DNA of 64,000 nt from Frigoribacterium sp. ACAM 257 (GTDB taxonomy: Bacteria > Actinomycetota > Actinomycetes > Actinomycetales > Microbacteriaceae): contig NZ_VOLO01000002.1 of the NCBI RefSeq assembly GCF_007954365.1, positions 1 to 64,000 on the forward strand, written 5' to 3'. This document shows positions 33,985 through 47,149 of the stretch, in pieces. Positions within the stretch are counted from its first letter, which is position 1; each line of letters opens with the position of its first letter. Below the pieces are notes generated by a model, which was not told the DNA's origin, did not search any database, and was given only the letters and a program-made list of their open reading frames with translations. The position numbers and the translations under genes are program-made.

Positions 33985-35400
33985 GTGGCGAACACCGTAG
34001 ATCCGGTCCAGGACCTCTGGCGATCCGTGCTCGCGACCCTGACGACCGACGATCGCATCACTCCCCAGCTGCACGGCTTCATCAGCCTGGTCGAGCCGAA
34101 GGGCGTGCTCGGCGGCACTCTCTACCTCGAGGTCCCCAACGACCTCACCCGCGGCATGCTCGAACAGCGCATCCGCACTCCGCTGCTCGAGTCGATCGCC
34201 GCGCTCGGCGACACCTCCGTCGCGAGCTTCGCCATCACCGTCAACCCCGACATCACGCCGGACACGCTCACGCAGCAGCCCGAGGAGTCGGAGCCCGCCC
34301 ACTACATCGAGGCCCCGTTCGTCCCGGCCCCGGTGGAGTCGCCCTCGACGGGCAAGCGCAACGACTCGCGGCTGAACCCCAAGTACAGCTTCGACAACTT
34401 CGTGATCGGCGCCTCGAACCGCTTCGCCCACGCCGCGGCCGTGGCCGTCGCAGAGGCTCCGGCCAAGGCGTACAACCCTCTCTTCATCTACGGATCGTCC
34501 GGGCTGGGCAAGACGCACCTCCTCCACGCCATCGGCCACTACGCCGAGACGATGTACCCGGGCATCCGCGTCCGCTACGTGAGCAGCGAGGAGTTCACGA
34601 ACGACTTCATCAACTCGATCGCGAACAACCGCTCGAACCTGTTCCAGCAGCGCTACCGCGAGATCGACATCCTCCTGATCGACGACATCCAGTTCCTGCA
34701 GGGCAAGGACTCGACTCAGGAGGCCTTCTTCCACACCTTCAACACGCTGCACGACCACGACAAGCAGCTCGTGATCACGAGCGACCTGCCCCCCAAGCAC
34801 CTGACCGGCTTCGAGGACAGGATGCGGTCCCGCTTCGAGTGGGGCCTGATCACCGACGTCCAGGCGCCCGACCTCGAGACCCGCATCGCGATCCTCCGCA
34901 AGAAGGCGCAGAGCGAGAAGCTGCAGGTCCGCGACGAGGTGCTCGAGTTCATCGCCACGAAGGTGTCGAGCAACATCCGCGAGCTCGAGGGCACGCTGAT
35001 CAGGGTCACGGCGTTCGCCAGCCTCAACCGCACCGCGGTCGACATGGCCCTCGTGCAGACCGTCCTGAAAGACCTGATCACCCTCGACGAGGACAACATC
35101 GTCGCGCCGGTCGACATCATCAACCACACCGCCGACTACTTCAAGCTCTCGGTCGACGACCTGTACGGGTCCTCCCGCTCGCAGGCCATCGCGACCGCCC
35201 GGCAGATCGCGATGTACCTCTGCCGTGAGCTGACGAGCCTCTCCCTCCCCAAGATCGGCCAGCTCTTCGGCAACCGCGACCACACGACGGTCATGTACGC
35301 CAACAAGAAGATCAGCGAGCTCATGAAGGAACGCCGCTCGATCTACAACCAGGTGACGGAGCTGACCAGCCGGATCAAGCAGGACACCCGCTACAAGTAG
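33985..35400 (+). CDS. dnaA: Chromosomal replication initiator DnaA
   Basis: A 471-residue initiator. Domain I/II occupies about 1-130, the AAA+ domain carries the Walker A GSSGLGKTHLLHA (about 171-183) and LLIDDIQFLQGKD Walker B, and the DNA-binding domain ends with LPKIGQLFGNRDHTTVMYANKKI, which recognises DnaA boxes. GTG 33985 follows AGGAAGAG. oriC lies directly downstream. Confidence 0.98.
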   Translation: MANTVDPVQDLWRSVLATLTTDDRITPQLHGFISLVEPKGVLGGTLYLEVPNDLTRGMLEQRIRTPLLESIAALGDTSVASFAITVNPDITPDTLTQQPEESEPAHYIEAPFVPAPVESPSTGKRNDSRLNPKYSFDNFVIGASNRFAHAAAVAVAEAPAKAYNPLFIYGSSGLGKTHLLHAIGHYAETMYPGIRVRYVSSEEFTNDFINSIANNRSNLFQQRYREIDILLIDDIQFLQGKDSTQEAFFHTFNTLHDHDKQLVITSDLPPKHLTGFEDRMRSRFEWGLITDVQAPDLETRIAILRKKAQSEKLQVRDEVLEFIATKVSSNIRELEGTLIRVTAFASLNRTAVDMALVQTVLKDLITLDEDNIVAPVDIINHTADYFKLSVDDLYGSSRSQAIATARQIAMYLCRELTSLSLPKIGQLFGNRDHTTVMYANKKISELMKERRSIYNQVTELTSRIKQDTRYK

Positions 35401-35442
35401 GCGAGTCGCGGCGCCCTGCCGGCGCCTCCTCGCCGTGGGCCC

Positions 35443-35477
35443 CGAACGGGCGTCGACCTCGTGTCGGCGCCCGTTCG
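35443..35477 (+). terminator. Hairpin after dnaA
   Basis: A 15-bp arm at 35443-35457 pairs with 35463-35477, broken only by one G-T position. It lies 43 bases past the dnaA stop; no T run follows. It separates dnaA from the origin. Confidence 0.6.
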
Positions 35478-35529
35478 TGCGTCGACGAGCCTCCAGGAGG
35501 CGGTCGACCGCCCCTGGGTACAGTCGTCG

Positions 35530-35800
35530 TTCCCACAGTGTGGATAACTTGTGGAAAGACGTGGACAACTCGGGCTGACGTGTTCACGGATCACTCCGGC
35601 CTGTGGGAAGTGGCTCCGGCCTCGGGTCGGCACTCGCCCCGTCGACCCCGTCGAGTCCACACCCCGTGCACAAGTCACAGACGTGTAGTTCCCTCTGGCC
35701 TCGGGGTTTTAAACAGGTTATCCACACTGTGCACAACGGTTAAGACTGTTAATCCTGATTACAAGAAATTGTTGGAGAGACAACCTTGTGGACAGCCGGC
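35530..35800. other. oriC: Origin of replication oriC
   Basis: Located between dnaA and dnaN. Perfect DnaA boxes: TGTGGATAA at 35539-35547 and TTATCCACA at 35718-35726. Weaker copies: TGTGGAAAG (35550-35558), CGTGGACAA (35560-35568), TGTGCACAA (35728-35736) and TGTGGACAG (35787-35795). An AT-rich stretch at 35737-35780 (runs such as TTAAGACTGTTAATC) is the likely unwinding element. Gene order and AT content make this the chromosomal origin. Confidence 0.9.
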
Positions 35801-35890
35801 GGCGGTCTCCGGGCCCGGGACCGCCCGCCTCCTCGCTGTGGCAGTATTGGCGGGCCATCCACGAGCGAGTAGTCGAACAGGGGTCCCCGC

Positions 35891-37039
35891 GTGAAGTTCC
35901 AGGTCAACCGCGACGTCTTCAGCGATGCCGTCTCCTTCGCCGTGAAGCTCCTCCCGCAGCGCACCACCCTGCCGATCCTCAGCGGAGTCCTGATCGAGGC
36001 AGATGCCGACGGGCTCACGCTGTCGTCGTTCGACTACGAGGTCTCGGCCCAGACGAGCATCGCGGCCGAGGTCGACGAGCCGGGGACGATCCTCGTCTCG
36101 GGGCGTCTGCTGGCCGACATCGCCAACCGCCTCCCGAACGCACCCGTGACCTTCTCCACCGACGAGAACCGCATCGCCGTCAGCTGCGGCTCCGCGAACT
36201 TCTCGCTGCTGAGCATGCCCGTCGAGGAGTACCCGACGCTGCCCACGGTCGGTGAGCGGTCCGGGGTCGTTCCCGGCGACGCCTTCTCGCTGGCGATCTC
36301 GCAGGTCGCCGTCGCTGCCTCACGCGACGACGTGACGCCGGTCATCACGGGCGTGCAGCTCGAGGTCACCGAGAACGCTCTCTCGCTCGTGGCCACCGAT
36401 CGCTACCGGGTCGCCGTCCGCGGCATCGAGTTCGATCCCGGCACTGCCGCCAGCACCGAGACGACCACGGCGCTCGTGCCGGCCCGCACCCTGCAGGAGG
36501 TCGGCAAGACCTTCGGCAGCGCCAGCACCGTGTCCGTCTCGATCACCGGCAGCGACGACCGCGAGCTGATCGCGTTCCAGGCCGGTGACAAGACCGTCAC
36601 GTCGTTGCTGATCAAGGGCAACTTCCCCCCGGTCAAGCGACTCTTCCCCGAGACCGTCGAGAACTTCGCGGTGATCAACACCGCCGAGCTCGTCGAGTCC
36701 ATCCGCCGCGTCTCGCTCGTGCTCGAGCGCGAGGCGGCCCTCAGGTTCACGTTCACGATCGACGGCCTCACCCTCGAGGCCGTCGGCAGCGAACAGGCGC
36801 AGGCATCAGAGTCGATCGACGCGTTGTTGACGGGAGAGGACACGGTCGTCTCGTTGAAGCCGCAGTTCCTCCTCGACGGCCTCGGAGCCGTCCACTCCGA
36901 GTTCGTGCGGATCTCCTTCACCAAGACGGAGAACCCGAACAAGCCTGGTCCTGTGCTGATCACCAGTCAGTCGTCCAAGGACCAGGCAGGGGCTGACAGC
37001 TACCGCTACCTGCTGCAGCCCAACCTCCTCCTGCGCTGA
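35891..37039 (+). CDS. dnaN: DNA polymerase III beta subunit (sliding clamp)
   Basis: A 382-residue clamp. MKFQVNRDVFSDAVSFAVKLLPQRTTLPILSGVLIEAD opens domain 1; three topologically similar domains follow. The C-terminal partner pocket region is present but ends LLQPNLLLR, slightly longer than the classical MPMRL end. Starts at GTG 35891. First gene right of oriC. Confidence 0.97.
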   Translation: MKFQVNRDVFSDAVSFAVKLLPQRTTLPILSGVLIEADADGLTLSSFDYEVSAQTSIAAEVDEPGTILVSGRLLADIANRLPNAPVTFSTDENRIAVSCGSANFSLLSMPVEEYPTLPTVGERSGVVPGDAFSLAISQVAVAASRDDVTPVITGVQLEVTENALSLVATDRYRVAVRGIEFDPGTAASTETTTALVPARTLQEVGKTFGSASTVSVSITGSDDRELIAFQAGDKTVTSLLIKGNFPPVKRLFPETVENFAVINTAELVESIRRVSLVLEREAALRFTFTIDGLTLEAVGSEQAQASESIDALLTGEDTVVSLKPQFLLDGLGAVHSEFVRISFTKTENPNKPGPVLITSQSSKDQAGADSYRYLLQPNLLLR

Positions 37040-37095
37040 CAGCGCGACACGACGGAGGCGCCACGATCGACGCCTCCACAGAACGAAGGATCCTC

Positions 37096-37980
37096 ATGCA
37101 CATCGGCCTCGTCGGTCTCGGCAAAATGGGCAACAACATGCGCGCTCGCCTGCGCAACGCGGGCATCGAGGTGACCGGCTACGACGCCAACCCCGCCGTC
37201 TCCGACGTCGCCGACCTGGGCGCCCTCGCCCAGGCGCTCCCGTCGCCGCGCCTCGTCTGGGTCATGGTCCCCCACGGCCAGATCACCGACGCCGTCATCA
37301 AGGACCTGGGCGAGGTCCTCGAGCCGGGCGACCTCGTCATCGACGGCGGCAACTCGAAGTGGCTCGACGACGAGGTCCACGCGACCCTCCTCGACGCCAA
37401 GGGAATCCGCTACATGGACGCCGGCGTCTCCGGCGGCGTCTGGGGCCTCGACAACGGCTACGGCCTGATGGTCGGCGGCGACACCGCCGACGTCGAGCGG
37501 GCGATGCCCGTCTTCGACGCGCTGCGCCCCGAGGGCCCCCGCGAGGAGGGCTTCAGCCACGCGGGCCCCGTCGGTGCCGGGCACTACGCGAAGATGGTCC
37601 ACAACGGCATCGAGTACGCGATCATGCAGGCCTACGGCGAGGGCTACGAGCTCCTCGAGGCCAAGGGCCTCGTCGAGGACGTCCCCGCGGTCTTCAAGGC
37701 GTGGCAGCGCGGCACGGTCGTCCGGTCCTGGCTGCTTGAGCTCATGGTCCTCGCGCTGGACGCCGACCCCAAGCTGGACGCGCTCTCGGGCTACGTCGAG
37801 GACAGCGGCGAGGGCCGCTGGACGCTCGAGGAGGGCATCGCCCACGCCGTGCCGATGCCGGCCCTGAGCGCGTCGATCTTCGCGCGCTTCGTGTCGCGCC
37901 AGGGCGAGGGCTCGCCCACCATGAAGGCCGTCGCCGCCCTGCGCAACCAGTTCGGCGGCCACGCGGTCAAGAAGGCCTAG
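37096..37980 (+). CDS. gnd: 6-phosphogluconate dehydrogenase, short (NAD-type) form
   Basis: A 294-residue enzyme that oxidises and decarboxylates 6-phosphogluconate. HIGLVGLGKMGNNMRARL is the Rossmann loop; VIDGGNSKWLDDE and MDAGVSGGVWGLDNGYGLMVGG form the active site, with the catalytic Lys in GHYAKMVHNGIEYAIMQAYGEGYELL. The short form lacks the C-terminal domain of the 470-residue enzyme and often uses NAD. Its place between dnaN and recF is typical for actinobacteria. Confidence 0.93.
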   Translation: MHIGLVGLGKMGNNMRARLRNAGIEVTGYDANPAVSDVADLGALAQALPSPRLVWVMVPHGQITDAVIKDLGEVLEPGDLVIDGGNSKWLDDEVHATLLDAKGIRYMDAGVSGGVWGLDNGYGLMVGGDTADVERAMPVFDALRPEGPREEGFSHAGPVGAGHYAKMVHNGIEYAIMQAYGEGYELLEAKGLVEDVPAVFKAWQRGTVVRSWLLELMVLALDADPKLDALSGYVEDSGEGRWTLEEGIAHAVPMPALSASIFARFVSRQGEGSPTMKAVAALRNQFGGHAVKKA

Positions 37981-37995
37981 TCGCCTCCGGCCCGC

Positions 37996-39192
37996 GTGCG
38001 AGTACTCCATCTGAGCCTGACCGACTTCCGGAACTACGCTTCCGCCGAAGTCGCACTCGCGCGCGGGCCCAATCTCTTCGTCGGGCGGAACGGCCAGGGC
38101 AAGACCAACCTGGTCGAGTCGCTCGGCTACCTGGCGACCCTCGGGTCGCACCGTGTCTCGTCCGACGCCGCGATGATCCGGCAGGGCACCGACTCGGCGA
38201 TCGTCCGGGCACGACTCGAGTCCGAGGGGCGCGAGCTCCTCGCCGAGGTGCAGATCAACCGCGCCGGGGCCAACCGCGCCCAGGTCAACCGCAGCGCGAT
38301 CAAGCCCCGTGAGCTGCCGCGCTACTTCACGAGCGTCCTGTTCGCCCCGGAGGACCTCGCGCTTGTCCGGGGCGAGCCGTCGGGCCGGCGCCGGTTCCTC
38401 GACGAGCTCCTCGTGACCCGGGCGCCGCGGTTCGCGGGCGTCCAGGCCGACTACGACCGGGTGCTCCGGCAGCGGAACACGCTCCTCAAGTCGGCCCGCG
38501 CCTCCGGGGTCAAGGCCGGCCAGCTCGGCACCCTCGACATCTGGGACGAACGACTCGTCGCGCTGGGCACCGAGATCGTCGTCGCCCGCGAGCGTCTGGT
38601 CGCCGACCTCGCGCCCGAGGTGGCTCGTTCGTACGCCGCCGTCGCGGGCGAGGACCACGCGGCACGGCTGTCGACCGTCCTGAGCATCCGCGGCGCGACG
38701 GTCGACGACGACGCCCCCGCGCCGGAGGCGCCCACCGAGCAGGTGGCGCCGGCCGAGGTCGCCGACGTGTTCCGCGAGGCGCTCGCCCGGGTCCGGCCCA
38801 GCGAGCTCGACCGAGGCCTCACCCTGGTCGGGCCGCACCGCGACGACCTGTTCCTCTCTCTCAACGGCCTCCCCGCCCGGGGCTACGCGAGCCACGGCGA
38901 GTCCTGGTCGTTCGCCCTCGCCCTGAAGCTCGCGTCGGCGGCGGTCGTCCGCGCCGAGGCGACCACGGGCGATCCCGTCATCGTGCTCGACGACGTGTTC
39001 GCCGAGCTGGACGGGTCCCGGCGCGAACGGCTGGCCGACGCCGTGGCCGACTACGAGCAGGTGCTCATCACCGCCGCGGTCGAGGAGGACGTGCCCGACC
39101 GGCTGGCCGCGCACACGGTCCGCATCTCTGCCGGCACCATCGTGGAGGCTCCGGTCGTCGCGGACGTCGGCGATCCTGCGGGCGCGTCGTGA
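37996..39192 (+). CDS. recF: DNA replication and repair protein RecF
   Basis: A 398-residue SMC-like ATPase that loads RecA at gaps. LHLSLTDFRNYASAEVALARGPNLFVGRNGQGKTNLVESLGYLATL holds Walker A; GYASHGESWSFALALKLA is the ABC signature region and VIVLDDVFAELDGSRRERL the Walker B/D-loop. Starts at GTG 37996, 15 bases after gnd. The stop overlaps the next gene's GTG. Confidence 0.96.
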   Translation: MRVLHLSLTDFRNYASAEVALARGPNLFVGRNGQGKTNLVESLGYLATLGSHRVSSDAAMIRQGTDSAIVRARLESEGRELLAEVQINRAGANRAQVNRSAIKPRELPRYFTSVLFAPEDLALVRGEPSGRRRFLDELLVTRAPRFAGVQADYDRVLRQRNTLLKSARASGVKAGQLGTLDIWDERLVALGTEIVVARERLVADLAPEVARSYAAVAGEDHAARLSTVLSIRGATVDDDAPAPEAPTEQVAPAEVADVFREALARVRPSELDRGLTLVGPHRDDLFLSLNGLPARGYASHGESWSFALALKLASAAVVRAEATTGDPVIVLDDVFAELDGSRRERLADAVADYEQVLITAAVEEDVPDRLAAHTVRISAGTIVEAPVVADVGDPAGAS

Positions 39193-39773
39193 GCGTCGAC
39201 GACGATCGCCCCGTCGAGGAGGCGCCCTCCTCGACGACGGGACCGCCGCCTCCTGCGCCCCCCGGGGCCCTGCCCCCCGAGCCCCTTCCGGACGACGAGG
39301 CACAGCGGGTCTACCTGAGGTTCCGCCGCGTCTTCGGCGACCCGAACGGCCGCTCGCGGGACGGCCGTCGGCGCAAGGCGATCAAGCTCGGCTCGCCGAG
39401 CCAGCCGTTCGGCACGGGACGCGAGCCCCGGGGGATCGCCGACGTGCTCGCGAGCGTCACGTCCGAGCTGGGCTGGAAGTCGCCCCTGGCGCAGTCCGAC
39501 CTGATGGCGGCGTGGCCCGACATGGTCGGCGACGAGCTCTCCGCGCACTCGCACCCGGTGTCCATCGACGACGGCACCCTGACCGTGCAGTGCGACTCGA
39601 CGGCCTGGGCGACGCAGCTTCGCCTGATGCGCGGGACGGTGACGACGACCATCGTCCGGCGGTACCCCGACGCGGGCATCCAGTCGGTGCGTTTCCTGGC
39701 ACCCAACGCCCCGTCCTGGAAACGCGGCCCCAGATCGGTCCCAGGGCGTGGCCCTCGCGATACCTACGGCTAG
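39189..39773 (+). CDS. DUF721 (DciA-like) helicase-loader protein
   Basis: A 194-residue protein with a Pro-rich N-terminus and the DUF721 domain (IADVLASVTSELGWKSPLAQSDLMAAWPDMVGDELSAHSHPVSIDDGTLTVQCDSTAWATQLRLM). DUF721 proteins include DciA, which supplies DnaB to the origin in bacteria without DnaC. Overlaps recF by four bases (GTGA). Its position in the recF-gyrB gap is the standard actinobacterial one. Confidence 0.9.
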   Translation: MSVDDDRPVEEAPSSTTGPPPPAPPGALPPEPLPDDEAQRVYLRFRRVFGDPNGRSRDGRRRKAIKLGSPSQPFGTGREPRGIADVLASVTSELGWKSPLAQSDLMAAWPDMVGDELSAHSHPVSIDDGTLTVQCDSTAWATQLRLMRGTVTTTIVRRYPDAGIQSVRFLAPNAPSWKRGPRSVPGRGPRDTYG

Positions 39774-39782
39774 GGAGGGTGA

Positions 39783-41912
<2,130 letters not shown>

Positions 41913-41988
41913 CGCGTGCGCCGGCTGAGCCGGAGCACGCCCGCGCCCCGCGGAGGACACCGGGGCAGACCACGACAGACGGAGAATC

Positions 41989-44653
<2,665 letters not shown>

Positions 44654-44661
<8 letters not shown>

Positions 44662-45061
44662 CGTCGCCGAGAAGCTTCAGCGCAAGACCGCGCGCCCGTC
44701 CGGCACCAAGCAGGTGCGCCTCAAGCTCGTCTACATCGACTTCTGGTCGGTGGTGAAGCTGTCGTTCCTCATCGCCGTGGCGCTCGGCATCGTCACCGTC
44801 GTGGCGTCGTTCCTGATCTGGCTGATCCTCAACCAGACGGGCATCTTCAACGACCTCGACCAGGTGCTCCGCGACATCCTGGGCGACCAGAACTTCACCA
44901 TCCAGGACAGCTTCAACGTCGGCCAGGTCATGCTGTTCTCGATCGTCGTGGCCGTGCTGAACGTCGTGGTCGGCACCGTGCTCGGCGCCGTCGTGGCCGT
45001 GCTCTACAACCTGAGCGTCCGCGTCACCGGCGGCCTCCTGGTCGGCTTCACGAACAACTGA
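44654..45061 (+). CDS. DUF3566 transmembrane protein
   Basis: A 135-residue membrane protein with a basic N-terminus ([30 protein letters not shown]) and two helices: about 36-58 and 95-120. The DUF3566 family regularly follows gyrA in actinobacteria. Starts at ATG 44654, overlapping the gyrA stop by eight bases. Function not known. Confidence 0.88.
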
Positions 45062-45113
45062 TCCGGGTCGGATCGGTCCCCGCGGCCGATTCGTCATCTC
45101 CGTCGTGGTGCTG

Positions 45114-45119
45114 TAGGCT
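45114..45119 (+). promoter_or_regulatory. -10 element of tRNA-Ile
   Basis: TAGGCT at 45114-45119 stands 13 bases before the mature 5' end of tRNA-Ile, a normal distance for a -10 plus a short leader removed by RNase P. Confidence 0.5.
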
Positions 45120-45132
45120 TTACGACGGTCCG

Positions 45133-45206
45133 GGGGCTATAGCTCAGGCGGTTAGAGCGCTTCGCTGATAACGAAGAGGTCACAGGTTCAAGTCCTGTTA
45201 GCCCCA
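45133..45206 (+). tRNA. tRNA-Ile (GAT anticodon)
   Basis: A 74-base cloverleaf. GGGGCTA pairs with TAGCCCC in the acceptor stem; the anticodon arm CTTCG-CTGATAA-CGAAG gives GAT; the T-arm has GTTCAAG. The 3' CCA is not encoded. It follows gyrA and DUF3566 as in related genomes. Confidence 0.96.
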
Positions 45207-45243
45207 CTCCCGTAGGTAGTACGACGGGTCCACCCGGTACCTC

Positions 45244-45316
45244 GGGGCCTTAGCTCAGTTGGTAGAGCGCCTGCTTTGCAAGCAGGATGTCAGGAGTTCG
45301 ATTCTCCTAGGCTCCA
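45244..45316 (+). tRNA. tRNA-Ala (TGC anticodon)
   Basis: A 73-base cloverleaf. GGGGCCT pairs with AGGCTCC (one G-T); the anticodon arm CCTGC-TTTGCAA-GCAGG gives TGC; T-arm GTTCGAT. No CCA encoded. 37 bases separate it from tRNA-Ile, so one transcript is likely. Confidence 0.96.
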
Positions 45317-45373
45317 CTCGATATCGGCTTCGCGTGTTCGGTCACTGCGTGACCTCACGAGAGACATCTCGTC

Positions 45374-45413
45374 GTGCTCGTCTGGCTGCGCCGCCGCTCC
45401 TGCGGCGCAGCGT
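45374..45413. repeat. Hairpin repeat, copy A (after tRNA-Ala)
   Basis: About 40 bases nearly identical to 59566-59605 (two differences). The core arms GCTGCGCCGC (45385-45394) and GCGGCGCAGC (45402-45411) are perfect complements around the seven-base loop CGCTCCT. It begins 58 bases past the tRNA-Ala 3' end. Confidence 0.85.
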
Positions 45414-45444
45414 GTCGGCTGCGATCCAGCCGCCTGCGGAGCAG

Positions 45445-45498
45445 GCGACGTCGCTGCGCTCGTCGCCGGGTGCGACGTCGCTGCGCTCGTCGCCGGGT
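45445..45498. repeat. 27-bp tandem repeat, two full copies
   Basis: 45445-45471 and 45472-45498 are identical 27-mers beginning GCGACGTCGCTGCG; a third partial copy (GCGACGTCGC) follows. Not in a gene. Confidence 0.85.
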
Positions 45499-45691
45499 GC
45501 GACGTCGCCGCGTGTGGGCTCCTCATTCAGGAAGATCTGGCCTGAGTCGTGCCAGGTAGGCGTGCGAATCCTGAGTCGTGCACCGATCAGGACTCCTGGA
45601 ACCGCACCTCCTGAATTGTGGGGCGTGCGAGCCCTTCCCTGGACCGGGCGTCGTGGCCACCGCATCAAGCCGACTCGGAGCGGGACGATCG

Positions 45692-45763
45692 TCGAGGGCG
45701 GGTGTTCCGCGTCGAGGGCGGGTGACGGGCGACCCGCCCTCGACCCGAACTACCCGCCCTCGA
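45692..45763. repeat. Four-copy inverted/direct repeat with 20-bp period
   Basis: TCGAGGGCGGGT at 45692-45703 and 45712-45723, then its reverse complement ACCCGCCCTCGA at 45732-45743 and 45752-45763. The four starts are spaced exactly 20 bp, two copies in each orientation, so the whole is a dyad centred near 45727/45728. Confidence 0.85.
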
Positions 45764-45864
45764 GCAGTGAGTCGTGCGCAGGGACACGACCGGCGGCAGT
45801 CGAGGAGGCGCGGGTCGGGATGGGCGACGGGCCGGCCTTCGAGGAGGCGCGGGCGGGGACGCAC

Positions 45865-45896
45865 GAAGGGCCCGCCTCCCAGGAGACGGGCCCTTC
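45865..45896 (-). terminator. Hairpin downstream of the 45926 gene
   Basis: GAAGGGCCCG (45865-45874) pairs perfectly with CGGGCCCTTC (45887-45896) over a 12-base loop. It lies 29 bases past the stop of the minus-strand gene to its right. Confidence 0.75.
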
Positions 45897-45925
45897 ACAG
45901 CGGTGATGGCTGCGGGGTGTGAGGA

Positions 45926-46471
45926 CTACGCCTTGGTGTCTGCGTCGTCGTCGGCGACCCAGAGCTCGTCGTCGGCACGGAGCGTCTGCACCGCGGCGAA
46001 GACGAGACCGCCGAGCGCCACGACGCCGAGGCCGATCAGCAGCACGCCTCCGACGCCGGGGCCCGACTTCTTCTTGGTCGGCGCGTACTTCGACGCCTTC
46101 GAGGCGAACTTGCCGCCCTGCTTCTTTGCCTTCTTGACGGCCTTCGCGACCTTGGGGTCGTTGACCAGGTCGAGGCCGCCGAAGTAGGAGGAGAGGGCCG
46201 GGTAGACGTCGTGCTTCAGACGGTCCTGGGCGACGGTCGCGGCGTGGCTGCCGGCGGACAGGCCCTGCGAGACGGCCGGGCGGACGTTCTGGTCGACAGC
46301 GTGCTTGATGCGCGGCGTCACGTTCTTGTTGGCGTACCGGACGCCGTGGTCACGGGCGTCGCCGATGACCTTGCCTGCGTGGCTGACGACCTCACGCTGC
46401 TCCGACCACACGTCGAACGCGTGCTTCTTGAACTTCTTCAGTTCTTTCTTCTGCTTGCGTGACAGGGCCAC
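45926..46471 (-). CDS. Conserved Lys-rich protein with C-terminal membrane helix
   Basis: A 181-residue protein. The N-terminal two thirds are basic and helical (LSRKQKKELKKFKKHAFDVWSEQREVVSHAGKVIGDARDHG), the middle has KVAKAVKKAKKQGGKFASKASKYAPTKKK, and a single helix (GVGGVLLIGLGVVALGGLVFAAV) precedes an acidic tail (ADDELWVADDDADTKA). GTG 46471 is chosen for GGAGG six bases upstream. I know similar short proteins from Microbacteriaceae but no function. Divergent from the cyclophilin gene. Confidence 0.7.
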   Translation of the reverse strand: MALSRKQKKELKKFKKHAFDVWSEQREVVSHAGKVIGDARDHGVRYANKNVTPRIKHAVDQNVRPAVSQGLSAGSHAATVAQDRLKHDVYPALSSYFGGLDLVNDPKVAKAVKKAKKQGGKFASKASKYAPTKKKSGPGVGGVLLIGLGVVALGGLVFAAVQTLRADDELWVADDDADTKA

Positions 46472-46609
46472 AGTGTTCCTCCAACGACTAGTAGGCAACG
46501 GCTCGGTTCGATGCTGGCTTCCCAGTCTGGCACGAGGCTTCCTGGCAGGTAACACCGCGCTGGCTGGGCACCCGCTGATGTGCGGAGGGCCCTGTGGGAG
46601 AATGGGGCC

Positions 46610-47149
46610 ATGTCTACGCACACCGCTGTCGCCACCATCAAGACCAACCACGGCACCATCACCGTGAACCTCTTCGGCGACCACGCACCCAAGACCGTCG
46701 CCAACTTCACCGGCCTCGCCACCGGCACCATCGAGTGGACCCACCCGTCCACGGGCAAGGTCAGCACCGACCCCCTGTACGACGGCGTCGTCTTCCACCG
46801 CATCATCAAGGACTTCATGCTCCAGGGCGGCGACCCCCTCGGCCAGGGCATCGGCGGCCCCGGCTACCAGTTCGACGACGAGATCCACCCCGAGCTGACG
46901 TTCGGCGAGCCCTACGTGCTCGCCATGGCGAACGCCGGCAAGCAGGGCGGCCGCGGGACCAACGGCTCGCAGTTCTTCATCACCACGGTGGCCACCCCCT
47001 GGCTGCAGGGCAAGCACACCATCTTCGGCGTCGTCGCCGACGACGAGTCGAAGAAGGTCGTCGACGCCATCGAGGGCGTCCCCACCGACGCGCGCGACAA
47101 GCCCCTCGAGGACGTCGTGATCGAGAGCGTCACCATCGACGAGGTCTAG
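46610..47149 (+). CDS. Peptidyl-prolyl cis-trans isomerase (cyclophilin type)
   Basis: A 179-residue cytoplasmic cyclophilin. GTITVNLFGDHAPKTVANFTGLATG, GVVFHRIIKDFMLQGGDP, MANAGKQGGRGTNGSQFFITTVATPWLQGKHTIFG contain the catalytic Arg, Phe, Met and Gln of the family. No signal peptide. ATG 46610 follows GAGAAT by six bases, so the message may be leaderless. The rhomboid GTG starts on the next base after its stop. Equivalent to ppiA near the origin of other actinobacteria. Confidence 0.94.
   Translation: MSTHTAVATIKTNHGTITVNLFGDHAPKTVANFTGLATGTIEWTHPSTGKVSTDPLYDGVVFHRIIKDFMLQGGDPLGQGIGGPGYQFDDEIHPELTFGEPYVLAMANAGKQGGRGTNGSQFFITTVATPWLQGKHTIFGVVADDESKKVVDAIEGVPTDARDKPLEDVVIESVTIDEV

Larger units (their letters stand above)
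45317..45925. other. Repeat-rich intergenic region after tRNA-Ala
   Basis: About 610 bases with no credible gene, though arginine-rich open frames run through it. It holds a hairpin repeat shared with the tRNA-Leu locus (45374-45413), a 27-bp tandem repeat (45445-45498), three copies of AGTCGTGC (inside 45541-45552, 45570-45581 and near 45770), a four-copy 20-bp-periodic repeat (45692-45763) and a terminator (45865-45896). Confidence 0.65.

Noticed and set aside
45692-45763. CRISPR array
   Set aside because: The repeats are 12 bp, change orientation midway and have spacers of 8 bp; no cas gene is present anywhere in the window.
45259-45906. Open frames across the tRNA-Ala downstream region
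   Set aside because: They begin inside a tRNA, are Arg/Ser/Pro-rich, cross hairpins and tandem repeats, and have no Shine-Dalgarno or homology I can recognise.
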